Positions 6,893-13,864 of a stretch of DNA of 13,864 nucleotides are shown here, in pieces. The translations under genes were made by a program, and so were the position numbers. The stretch comes from Saprospiraceae bacterium (lineage in GTDB: Bacteria; Bacteroidota; Bacteroidia; Chitinophagales; Saprospiraceae): the NCBI GenBank assembly GCA_014379665.1, contig JACMLK010000501.1, forward strand, positions 1-13,864, in the 5' to 3' direction. Under the pieces are notes generated by a model. The model was not told where the DNA came from. It did no database searches and was given only the letters and a program-made list of their open reading frames with translations. Position 1 is the first letter of the stretch. Each line of letters opens with the position of its first letter.

Positions 6893-7627
6893 TTACAACA
6901 CTCCCTTCAACTCCTTCCAAACGTTCTCCCTCACTATGTATTGGCCAGCTGCGTTGGGGTGTTTGCCGTCTTCAAGATTGAGCGATGGAATGGTAGCCAC
7001 ATTTTCTAAAAGAAAAGGTATCAGTGCAGCCTGATATTCCTTGGCTAGTTTCGGATATATGGCAGCAAACTGTCTGGTATAGTCATTACCCATGTTGGAT
7101 GGTGCCTGCATACCAGCAAGTACTATTTTCACCTTTGGATTGGATGCTTTTACTTTGTCCAGTATGGTGCGTAAATTGGCTTCTATTTCTTTCAGGCCAA
7201 GACCACGGAGTACATCATTGGCGCCCAGTTCGAGTACAAAAACATCTACTTTTTGTTTCAGAACCCAATCGATACGATTTTTTCCACCTGAAGTTGTCTC
7301 ACCGCTTAACCCGGCATTGATAGCGATATATTTTAAGCCAAGACTATCTAATCTTTGTTGTATCAGTGTCGGAAATGACTGATTTTCATCCAGACCATAA
7401 CCTGCTGTCAGGCTGTTGCCAAAAAACAAAATATGCTTCACGTCGGAATTATCCGGATGTGTATTGGCTGTGGGTGCTATCTGATCGGTATTTTGTGATT
7501 TGGGTTCAACTTGTTGTGCAGATTCTTGTTTAGGATTACACGATGGGATAAAGAGTACCAAAATAAAAACAAATAAAAATGTCTTTATGAAGGAATGAGA
7601 TGTAATGTTGTGATATGGGAAGGTCAT
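6893..7627 (-). CDS. tesA: TesA-like SGNH hydrolase (lysophospholipase/arylesterase), predicted lipoprotein
   Basis: This is an SGNH-fold esterase related to E. coli TesA, which cleaves thioesters and lysophospholipids in the periplasm. The ATG at 7627-7625 gives 244 residues; a GTG at 7660 would add 11 residues that do not improve the signal peptide. A hydrophobic stretch (about 13-26) ends in FIPSC, with C30 a likely lipidation site, followed by a polar linker of about 33 residues rich in Q, P, N and T. Block I is FFGNSLTAGYGL with nucleophile S72, where the usual GDSL Asp is Asn. Block II is NAGLSGET (G109), block III is GAND (N137), and block V is DGKHPN with D220 and H223. All four SGNH residues are present. 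The gene diverges from ybbA-ybbP exactly as in E. coli, and YbbAP with TesA has been described there as a transporter-hydrolase pair. Substrate here is unknown. Confidence 0.88.
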   Translation of the reverse strand: MTFPYHNITSHSFIKTFLFVFILVLFIPSCNPKQESAQQVEPKSQNTDQIAPTANTHPDNSDVKHILFFGNSLTAGYGLDENQSFPTLIQQRLDSLGLKYIAINAGLSGETTSGGKNRIDWVLKQKVDVFVLELGANDVLRGLGLKEIEANLRTILDKVKASNPKVKIVLAGMQAPSNMGNDYTRQFAAIYPKLAKEYQAALIPFLLENVATIPSLNLEDGKHPNAAGQYIVRENVWKELKGVL

Positions 7628-7692
7628 GTCAGATCGTTTAATATTTGTTCTTAACCTCACTTAACAATAAAGAGTTTAACAAAATTGAAAAT
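7628..7692. promoter_or_regulatory. Divergent promoter region between tesA and ybbA
   Basis: Sixty-five bases separate the two chosen starts, so both promoters must lie here or inside the opposite gene. AATATTTG (7640-7647) comes within one base of the TAnnTTTG -7 box for the ybbA direction, but no TTG sits at a suitable distance upstream. No ribosome binding site is visible before ybbA; its leader is A-rich (AACAAAATTGAAAAT), as is common in this phylum. Confidence 0.3.
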
Positions 7693-8394
7693 ATGTCAGC
7701 AATTTTAAAGGTAGACAACCTTCATATGCAGTATATCAGTGGAAACCGGCCGCTTTCTGTGCTTCAGGACATCCATTTATCCATTGAGGAAGGCGAGACT
7801 GTAGCCATTACCGGACCGTCAGGAAGTGGTAAGACGACATTGATGGGTTTATGTGCTGCGCTGGATAATCCCACATCCGGAGAAATCACACTATTAGGTA
7901 CCCTGATCAATCCGTTGTCAGAAGATGAAAGGGCTTTACTTCGCAATCGTAATGTTGGTTTTATTTTTCAGAATTTTCAATTGCTTCCCAGCCTGACAGC
8001 CCTTGAAAATGTAATGCTCCCTTTGGAATTACAAGGCATCAGGGGTGCGGATCACGAAGCGGTCCAACTGCTGGAGAGGGTCGGTTTGAAAGACAGACTG
8101 ACACATTATCCGACGCAGTTGTCCGGTGGGGAACAGCAACGTGTGGCGCTGGCCAGAGCATTTATAAATAAACCTAAGATACTCTTTGCGGATGAGCCAA
8201 CGGGAAATCTTGACGGAGATACAGGAAGTTCAGTAGAATTACTTATGTTTGATCTGAATAAAGACTTTGGTACTACGCTTATCATTGTCACCCATAATCA
8301 GGAATTGGCTTCCAGAACAGGAAGAATCATCAAATTGAAGTCAGGCCACATCGTGTCTGATGAAAAAAATGTTCCTTCTTTTACTATAAACTGA
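7693..8394 (+). CDS. ybbA: ABC transporter ATPase, YbbA/MacB-LolD family
   Basis: This ATPase powers the FtsX-type permease encoded four bases downstream. The 233 residues hold every ABC element: Walker A GPSGSGKTT (41-49), Q-loop Q93 in FIFQNFQLLP, signature LSGGEQQR (143-150), Walker B ILFADE (163-168) with catalytic E168, D-loop NLD (172-174) and H-loop H201. The QNFQLLPSLTALENV stretch and the GEQQRVALARA signature place it in the MacB/LolD/YbbA group, whose members drive mechanotransmission and not alternating-access transport. The ATG at 7693 is chosen because a TTG 16 codons upstream would add residues outside the family's usual start and would overlap the divergent gene's leader. The assignment as YbbA, not LolD, rests on the ten-helix permease partner and the divergent tesA-like neighbour. 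Confidence 0.93.
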   Translation: MSAILKVDNLHMQYISGNRPLSVLQDIHLSIEEGETVAITGPSGSGKTTLMGLCAALDNPTSGEITLLGTLINPLSEDERALLRNRNVGFIFQNFQLLPSLTALENVMLPLELQGIRGADHEAVQLLERVGLKDRLTHYPTQLSGGEQQRVALARAFINKPKILFADEPTGNLDGDTGSSVELLMFDLNKDFGTTLIIVTHNQELASRTGRIIKLKSGHIVSDEKNVPSFTIN

Positions 8395-8398
8395 GTTC

Positions 8399-10930
8399 AT
8401 GTCAACATTATCATTCCTGTTCAGAACAGCCTATCGGGACAGTAGGAAAAACAGATCCAAACTTGCGCTGTTTATGTCGTCCATTATGCTGGGCGTTGCA
8501 GCTTTGGTGGCTATAAATTCCTTTAATTATAATTTAAGAAAAGAGATTGATAAAGAAGCAGCCACTTTGCTTGGAGCCGATCTGGCAGCTTCAGGCAACA
8601 GGCCTGCAGAGCCTGAAATACTAAAAGTATTGGATTCCTTACCCGGGGAGAAAGCGAGAGAAATGGAACTCTTATCCATGTCATACATTCCTAAAACAGA
8701 CGAAACACAGTTTATCCGGTTAAAAGCCCTCGAAGGAAATTATCCTTTCTATGGCAAGATCAAAACGTTACCATTGGATGCTGCCGTTTCTTTCAGAAGA
8801 GGACCTTCTGCATTGGTGGATGAAAGCCTGATGTTGCAACATAGTCTAGTACCTGGTGATTCCATCAAAATCGGCAAAATGATGTTTGAAATCAAAGGAA
8901 GACTTTCGGGTGCCGTTGGTAGTATAGGTGCTGCGTCTTCTGTTGCACCGGCCATTTACATTAATATAGCCTCTATCGACAGTACCGGATTGATACAATC
9001 AGGAAGCTTAATCAATTATGCATATTATTATAAAGTACCTGAAACTTTTGATATTGAACTTTGGAAAAGCAAACACAAAAGTCTTTTCAGGTCGGATAAT
9101 ATAAGGATGGAGACCATTGAGGATCGTAAAACTAATCTAAACCGTGCTTTCGGTTTTCTGAATTACTTTCTCAATATGGTTGCCATTGTTGCACTGCTGC
9201 TTGGTTGCCTCGGGGTGGCGTCCAGTGTATTGATATATGTAAAATCCAAGACTAACTCCATTGGCCTGTTGAGATGTCTCGGCATGAAGCCAAGAGATGC
9301 TTTTTTAGTCTATTTTATCCAAATTATGGTGTTGGGATTTATTGGTGTGGTAGGTGGTGTCCTGATTGGGGTGTTTATCCAAAGTGCGCTCCCATTGGTT
9401 TTACAGGATTTTTTGCCGGTCGAAGTCAATATCACATTATCTCCAAGGGCTATTACGGAAGGTTTTTTTGTTGGATTGTCGATGACGACTTTATTTTCAT
9501 TGATTCCTTTGGTATCCATTAGAAACATCAGCCCGCTACAGACACTCAGAGTATCCGTAGATGAAGGGAAAATAAAAAAAGATTATCTGAAAACAGGCAT
9601 ATATGTAGCCATTATCATCGTGCTTATGGTTTATTTATGGATTCTTACTTCTTCATTATTGTTGGCATTTGGTTTTGTGGCAGGCATTGTATTGTCTTAT
9701 AGTATTTTAAGTGGTTTTGCTTATGTTGTGACAAAATCAATCCGAAGATTTATTCCTGCTAATGCAGGTTTTGTTTTCAAACAAGGTCTGTCCAATTTGT
9801 TCAGACCTGATAATCAGACGCGCACTATCATGGTGACCTTAGGCATGGGAACGGCGGTATTAACTACTTTAATCATACTTCAAAGCATACTGCTCAATAA
9901 TGTGTCTTTGATGGATAGTGGCAAACAGCCAAATATGATCTTATACGGCATTGAAGCAAATCAAATGGAAAACCTGAAAACATTGACCAATAAATCCAAT
10001 TTACCGGTTATTCAGGAGGTGCCTGTCGTTACCATGAAAATAGATGGATGGAAAGGAAAAACCAAAACCCAATGGCTGGCAGATACTACCATGGCTGCAG
10101 AAAGATGGGCTGTCAATCGTGAGGCCAGGGTAACCTATAGGGACACAATATCAAATGATGAGCTACTCATGTCAGGCAAACTGAGAAAGTACCATGGGTT
10201 AGGGGACAGTATTTTTATATCTCTGGGCACTACATTTGCAGAAGCGATGGATGTATCTATCGGGGATGAAGTGGTATTTAATGTTCAGGGTACCCGAATG
10301 GTCACCTATGTCGGAAGTTTAAGAGAGATAGAATTCCGAAATTTGTCTACCAGGTTTTTTATTGTATTTCCCACAGGCGTTTTGGAGGAAGCTCCTCAGT
10401 TTCAGGTATTGGTGACCAAGACTCCTGATAATATCACCATGACGAAATACAGAGCAGAAGTGGTAAAAACATTTCCGAATATATCGGTCATAGATCTGAC
10501 TACCATCCTCCAATCTGTCAATGACATCCTCAAAAAGGTATCTTTTATCATCCAGTTTATGGCTATATTCAGTCTTTTGACAGGTTTAGTGGTATTAATA
10601 AGTTCCCTCACACTCAGCAAATATCAAAGACTCCGGGAGAGTATATTACTCAGGACCATTGGAGCTACCCGAATTCAGATCATCAAAATAAATGCTACTG
10701 AGTATGCATTTTTAGGAATACTTTCAGCAGTTACAGGTGTAAGCCTGGCATTAATATTCAGCTATATCCTGACCAAATTTCAATTGCAACTTGATTTTAA
10801 CATCACCTGGTGGCCGGTATTTGCGATTGCTTCAGGATTGATGATGATTACAATTATCATTGGTCTCATCAATAGTAGAGATGTCATAAATAACCCGCCT
10901 CTGGAAGTATTAAGGAGAGAGAATAACTAG
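8399..10930 (+). CDS. ybbP: YbbP-like FtsX/MacB-superfamily ABC permease, 843 aa
   Basis: This is the membrane partner of the preceding ATPase; its start lies four bases after the ybbA stop, so translation is probably coupled. It shows ten hydrophobic helices, as in E. coli YbbP: helix 1 at about 22-42; a first periplasmic domain at about 45-250; helices at about 252-284, 302-332, 352-376, 396-416, 420-448 and 480-500; a second periplasmic domain at about 505-710; and helices at about 714-740, 766-790 and 802-824. Two FtsX-type units are visible as an internal duplication. Each carries a cytoplasmic coupling segment after its second helix: IGLLRCLGMKPRD (288-300) and LRESILLRTIGAT (745-757). 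The family extracts hydrophobic molecules or transmits force across the membrane, and lipid or ester handling with TesA is the likely role. The substrate is not shown by the sequence. LolC/E and MacB are excluded by the ten-helix layout. Confidence 0.9.
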   Translation: MSTLSFLFRTAYRDSRKNRSKLALFMSSIMLGVAALVAINSFNYNLRKEIDKEAATLLGADLAASGNRPAEPEILKVLDSLPGEKAREMELLSMSYIPKTDETQFIRLKALEGNYPFYGKIKTLPLDAAVSFRRGPSALVDESLMLQHSLVPGDSIKIGKMMFEIKGRLSGAVGSIGAASSVAPAIYINIASIDSTGLIQSGSLINYAYYYKVPETFDIELWKSKHKSLFRSDNIRMETIEDRKTNLNRAFGFLNYFLNMVAIVALLLGCLGVASSVLIYVKSKTNSIGLLRCLGMKPRDAFLVYFIQIMVLGFIGVVGGVLIGVFIQSALPLVLQDFLPVEVNITLSPRAITEGFFVGLSMTTLFSLIPLVSIRNISPLQTLRVSVDEGKIKKDYLKTGIYVAIIIVLMVYLWILTSSLLLAFGFVAGIVLSYSILSGFAYVVTKSIRRFIPANAGFVFKQGLSNLFRPDNQTRTIMVTLGMGTAVLTTLIILQSILLNNVSLMDSGKQPNMILYGIEANQMENLKTLTNKSNLPVIQEVPVVTMKIDGWKGKTKTQWLADTTMAAERWAVNREARVTYRDTISNDELLMSGKLRKYHGLGDSIFISLGTTFAEAMDVSIGDEVVFNVQGTRMVTYVGSLREIEFRNLSTRFFIVFPTGVLEEAPQFQVLVTKTPDNITMTKYRAEVVKTFPNISVIDLTTILQSVNDILKKVSFIIQFMAIFSLLTGLVVLISSLTLSKYQRLRESILLRTIGATRIQIIKINATEYAFLGILSAVTGVSLALIFSYILTKFQLQLDFNITWWPVFAIASGLMMITIIIGLINSRDVINNPPLEVLRRENN

Positions 10931-10982
10931 GTTGTAAGTTGTTAGAGTTGTTAAAGTTGTTGGAGTTGTTGGAGTTGTTGTC
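10931..10982. repeat. Short tandem repeat, 9-base unit GTTGTTRGA, about five copies
   Basis: Directly after the ybbP stop lie GTTGTAA (partial), GTTGTTAGA, GTTGTTAAA, GTTGTTGGA, GTTGTTGGA and GTTGTTGTC. The block has no C on the plus strand until its last base, a strong strand asymmetry. A second, looser run (TTTGTAAGA, TTTGTAGA, TTTGTGG) follows at 11013-11036. The in-frame reading after ybbP meets a stop at once, so this is not a translated extension. It is probably a slippage-prone minisatellite without coding role. Confidence 0.7.
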
Positions 10983-10984
10983 AG

Positions 10985-11016
10985 CCCGCCAACTTCGTAT
11001 TGGTCATGCGGGTTTG
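10985..11016 (+). terminator. Weak hairpin with T run after ybbP
   Basis: CCCGC (10985-10989) pairs with GCGGG (11008-11012), and inside it CAA can pair with TTG (10990-10992 and 11000-11002), leaving a small unpaired bulge. Only three T residues follow. It is the only GC-rich stem between ybbP and the symporter and may end the ybbAP transcript. It could also be another dispersed palindrome. Confidence 0.35.
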
Positions 11017-11036
11017 TAAGATTTGTAGATTTGTGG

Positions 11037-11217
11037 TCCAATCAACCTACTAATTAGTGGTCTGATGGGTTTTTTGAATTGAAAAGTCGAGGATCTAACG
11101 CATAATAAGAGTAAAATTACAGGGAGAAGTTAACACAGATAAAATTGAAAGAAAGAAAGTAAATACATAATATATATCATTAAAATATTAGTTTTACGAC
11201 ATATAAAATAAAGCAAT
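11037..11217 (+). other. Leader region of the symporter gene; no clear promoter
   Basis: This stretch includes the ten-base palindrome ACTAATTAGT (11049-11058) followed by GGGTTTTTT (11068-11075), which could be part of a second weak terminator. The rest is A/T-rich leader. TAGTTTTA (11189-11196) is one base from the TAnnTTTG box but lacks a -33 partner. No open frame, RNA gene or recognisable riboswitch was seen. Bases before ATG 11218 are A-rich with no Shine-Dalgarno match. Confidence 0.3.
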
Positions 11218-12990
11218 ATGTCACTTTCAACCATAGACTGGATCATCATAAGTTTGTTTTTCATCCTCACCATGGTTATTGGGCTTTATTCTGCAAAAAA
11301 GTCAAGGAGCAGCAGTTCTGAATATTTTCTAGGTGGAAGAAGTATGCCCTGGTGGTTGTTGGGTATTTCTATGGTAGCCACTACTTTTTCAGCAGATACG
11401 CCCAATCTGGTGACCGATATCGTCAGAAATAACGGAGTGGCTGGCAACTGGGCCTGGTGGTCTTTTCTATTGACCGGCATGCTGACCGTTTTTGTTTATG
11501 CTAAATTGTGGCGACGATCCGGAATTACGACTGACCTGGAATTTTACGAATTGAGATATAGCGGTCCGGAGGCAAGATTTTTAAGAGGTTTCCGAGCCAT
11601 CTACCTGGGGGTATTTTTTAATGTAATGATCATGGCCTCAGTCATGTTGGCGGGTATAAAAATTGGAGGTATTTTGATGGGTCTTTCACCTGTGACTACC
11701 GTATTGACCGTCTCTGTCATTACTGTCATTTATTCTTCCCTTGGTGGATTCAAAAGTGTGATTTACACCGATTTTTTTCAATTTAGTTTAGCCATGGCCG
11801 GTATGATCTGGGCCAGCATTTATATTGTCAACATGCCTGAAGTAGGTGGGTTATCCAATTTACTTAATCACCCGTCCGTGATTCCAAAGCTTGATTTTGT
11901 ACCTGATTTTAACGATATGGAATTGATGGTGCCGTTACTGATCATACCGATTGCTGTTCAATGGTGGAGTGTGTGGTATCCAGGAGCGGAACCGGGTGGT
12001 GGCGGTTATATTGCACAACGGATGCTATCGGCAAAAGATGAGAAAAATGCCATTATGGCGACATTGCTGTTTAACGCAGCGCATTACGCACTCAGACCAT
12101 GGCCATGGATATTAATTGCTTTGGCATCCATCATTATATTTCCTACTTTAGAAAGCATTGCCATTAAATTTCCAGGGATGGATAGTGCTTTTGTGAAGGA
12201 TGATCTGGCATTTTCAGCCATGCTGTCTTACCTGCCGGCAGGTTTGCTTGGATTGGTTATTGCCGCCTTGATCGCTGCCCTGATGTCAACCATCTCTACA
12301 CATCTGAATTGGGGAAGTTCCTATATAGTCCATGATTTTTACCATCGGTTTATCAAACCGGATTCATCAGAGAAAGAGCTGGTATCTGTAGGTCGTATTT
12401 CTACGGTACTATTGATGATCTTTGCAGCAATATTTGCGCTATTTCTTACCAATGCACTTCAGGCTTTTAATATCTTATTACAGATTGGAGCAGGAACAGG
12501 ATTACTGTTTATTCTTCGTTGGTTTTGGTGGAGGGTAAATGCACTGAGTGAAATTGTAGCCATGGTAGTATCATTTTTGATCGCTTTGACTATGGAATTT
12601 TATGTGAGGGATGGCTTGTTGTCACATGAAAAACTGATCATTGGAGTACTTCTGACTACCATAGCCTGGGTAGTGACGGCATTAGTTACCAAACCTACAG
12701 ATCGAAACGTGCTGATCCATTTTTATAAGACCATACGACCTCATGACATGGGGTGGAAACCCATAGTGGCAGAGGGTATTGCCAATGGCGTTATTACGAA
12801 CGAAAATAAAAAAACCGGACGGTTATCCACTGAGATATTGATGATGTTTCTTGGTTGTACCGGTGTATATGCATTGCTTTTTGGTTTTGGATTTCTGTTA
12901 TATTCCAATATGGTCTGTTCTGTCATTGCGTTGGTTGTAGCGTTAGGTTCCGGTTTAATGATGAAAAAATTATGGGTGAATATTGAATAA
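11218..12990 (+). CDS. Sodium:solute symporter (SSS family), 590 aa
   Basis: This inner-membrane carrier is predicted to import a small solute with Na+. The SSS signature opens the protein: helix 1 (about 7-24) is followed by SSSSEYFLGGRSMPWWLLGISMVATTFSADTP, where FLGGRS and the broken second helix contribute to the Na+ and substrate sites. SLGGFKSVIYTDFFQ (about 174-188) is the conserved LGG-K-V-x-TD-x-Q segment after helix 5. ALIAALMSTISTHLNWGSSY (about 352-371) is the family's helix-8 Na2 motif region. About 13-14 helices are visible. The length of 590 aa is longer than PutP-type members and suits the Bacteroidota SSS subgroup with ISTHLNWGSSY. The substrate (sugar, amino acid, nucleoside or other) cannot be told. 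The next gene overlaps its stop codon, so at least part of its message probably continues into rnz. Confidence 0.9.
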   Translation: MSLSTIDWIIISLFFILTMVIGLYSAKKSRSSSSEYFLGGRSMPWWLLGISMVATTFSADTPNLVTDIVRNNGVAGNWAWWSFLLTGMLTVFVYAKLWRRSGITTDLEFYELRYSGPEARFLRGFRAIYLGVFFNVMIMASVMLAGIKIGGILMGLSPVTTVLTVSVITVIYSSLGGFKSVIYTDFFQFSLAMAGMIWASIYIVNMPEVGGLSNLLNHPSVIPKLDFVPDFNDMELMVPLLIIPIAVQWWSVWYPGAEPGGGGYIAQRMLSAKDEKNAIMATLLFNAAHYALRPWPWILIALASIIIFPTLESIAIKFPGMDSAFVKDDLAFSAMLSYLPAGLLGLVIAALIAALMSTISTHLNWGSSYIVHDFYHRFIKPDSSEKELVSVGRISTVLLMIFAAIFALFLTNALQAFNILLQIGAGTGLLFILRWFWWRVNALSEIVAMVVSFLIALTMEFYVRDGLLSHEKLIIGVLLTTIAWVVTALVTKPTDRNVLIHFYKTIRPHDMGWKPIVAEGIANGVITNENKKTGRLSTEILMMFLGCTGVYALLFGFGFLLYSNMVCSVIALVVALGSGLMMKKLWVNIE

Positions 12991-13864
12991 TACATTCTCA
13001 ATTACTATTTTAGGTTCTAATGCTGCAATTCCGGGTAAGGATAGCATCACGAGTGCACAATTGATTACTATCCGCGATCATTTGTATCTGATGGATTGTG
13101 GTGAAGGTACACAGATGAAATTGCAGAAATATCATATCAAAAGGAATAAGATAGAAGCCATTTTTATCAGTCATTTGCATGGGGACCATCTGTTTGGACT
13201 TCCGGGGTTACTGACTTCCTATACACATTTTCAAAGAAAATTACCTTTAAAAATTATCGGTCCGACAGGTTTAAAATTATTTGTGGAGACGGTCATAAAT
13301 CTTTCTCATGCTTTTATAGATTTTGATATTGAGATTACAGAACTGGATACAGATGCCTGCATTTCAGTCTATCAGGATAATCAGGTGGAAGTATATGCCT
13401 TCCCATTGAATCATAGGATTCTGACCTATGGGTACAAATATGTGGAAAGGATATCCAAACGGAATATACAACCGGAAATGATCGGTAAATATGGTTTAAC
13501 ATACGAACAGATTAAAGGTATAAAAAGCGGATTAGATGTCGTGTTGACAGACGGAATGATATTAAAAAATGAAGAACTCATAATTCCTTTGCTTCCACCC
13601 AGGTCTTACGCTTATTGTTCAGACACCATGTTTGACAGGACTATCCTGCCGAATATTGAAAGTGTGGATGTATTATACCATGAGACTACTTATCTGGATG
13701 ATATGGCCCTGAAAGCCGTAGAACGAAAACATAGCACCCCTTCAGATGCTGCTACCATTGCTTATGAGGCAAAAGCCGGCGCACTGATTCTTGGCCATTT
13801 CTCCACCAGATATGAAAGGACACATGCTTTTTTGGAGCAGGCTTGCAGGATATTCCCTAATGTA
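12983..13864 (+). CDS. rnz: Ribonuclease Z (tRNA 3' endonuclease), 3' end cut by window
   Basis: RNase Z trims the 3' trailer from tRNA precursors with two zinc ions held in a metallo-beta-lactamase fold. The 294 codons visible are open and reach the window edge; family length near 305 suggests only about ten residues are missing. All metal ligands appear: SHLHGDH (H64, H66, D68, H69), LNHR (H144), CSDT (D214) and GHFS (H272), with YHETTY (E234) and KHSTPSDAA (H250) as the catalytic-support motifs. DCGEGTQMKL and the LPGLLTSY segment are also typical. No ATG precedes the conserved ITILGSNAAIP strand. The frame is bounded by a TGA at 12977-12979, and the only common start is TTG 12983, giving MNNTFSITILGS. 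This overlaps the symporter's stop by eight bases and implies coupled translation. Confidence 0.93.
   Translation, partial: MNNTFSITILGSNAAIPGKDSITSAQLITIRDHLYLMDCGEGTQMKLQKYHIKRNKIEAIFISHLHGDHLFGLPGLLTSYTHFQRKLPLKIIGPTGLKLFVETVINLSHAFIDFDIEITELDTDACISVYQDNQVEVYAFPLNHRILTYGYKYVERISKRNIQPEMIGKYGLTYEQIKGIKSGLDVVLTDGMILKNEELIIPLLPPRSYAYCSDTMFDRTILPNIESVDVLYHETTYLDDMALKAVERKHSTPSDAATIAYEAKAGALILGHFSTRYERTHAFLEQACRIFPNV

Noticed and set aside
7628..7660. Eleven extra codons of tesA from a GTG start
   Set aside because: They would put a charged stretch ahead of the signal peptide and overlap the leader of ybbA; ATG 7627 is the simpler choice.
7645..7692. Sixteen extra N-terminal codons of ybbA from a TTG start
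   Set aside because: The residues are polar and unlike the family start; ATG 7693 gives the normal MSAILKVDNL beginning.
8399..10930. LolCDE lipoprotein exporter or MacB drug exporter
   Set aside because: Those permeases have four helices per chain; this one has ten in two FtsX-type units, and the tesA neighbour fits YbbP.
10931..10982. CRISPR array
   Set aside because: The units are 9 bases with no spacers and no cas genes nearby.
12741..13001. 86-codon minus-strand open frame over the symporter end
   Set aside because: It is antisense to the symporter, has no start context and no recognisable motif.

Overview
The window looks like a chromosomal segment of a Bacteroidota bacterium, perhaps a Saprospiria-type relative; the exact lineage is inference. 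The DNA is AT-rich. Most starts lack a Shine-Dalgarno match and have A/T-rich leaders, and one spacer carries an exact TAnnTTTG-type -7 motif. The proteins (a GH20 hexosaminidase with a C-terminal discoidin-like domain, a linker-bearing lipoprotein SGNH hydrolase, GT39-like membrane proteins) read as typical of that phylum. No phage, plasmid, IS, CRISPR, tRNA or rRNA signal was seen.

Layout. (1) Positions 1-4292 hold three polytopic GT-C-like membrane proteins. Two lie on the minus strand: a GT39-like protein cut by the window edge (1-323) and, upstream of it, a 719-aa protein (421-2580). The third is a divergent plus-strand GT39-like protein (2847-4292). Such enzymes normally use polyprenyl-phosphate sugars outside the inner membrane, so a role in envelope glycan or glycoprotein synthesis is inferred. 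The 266-base divergent spacer carries palindromes and a near-duplicate motif. (2) Positions 4486-6750 encode an exported GH20 beta-N-acetylhexosaminidase, preceded by a long extragenic hairpin and then by a perfect 8-bp inverted repeat ending nine bases before its start codon. (3) Positions 6893-10930 form a tesA / ybbA-ybbP locus: an SGNH hydrolase predicted to be a lipoprotein is transcribed away from an ABC ATPase and a ten-helix FtsX/MacB-type permease. This is the same divergent arrangement as in E. coli. (4) After a repeat-rich spacer come a sodium:solute symporter (11218-12990) and, overlapping its stop codon, ribonuclease Z from a TTG start, running off the window end.

How the genes work together. 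The best-supported functional unit is TesA-YbbA-YbbP, probably a lipid- or ester-handling transporter-hydrolase module in the envelope. The GT-C group may build surface glycans, and the hexosaminidase may release amino sugars from chitin-, peptidoglycan- or glycoprotein-derived oligosaccharides. No sequence evidence ties these two to each other. The symporter and RNase Z look translationally linked by overlap, although their functions are unrelated.

I did not find a convincing wholly new system. The items most worth following are the conserved tesA-ybbAP architecture with a tethered hydrolase, the uncharacterised 719-aa membrane family, and the extragenic palindromes and short tandem repeats between genes.
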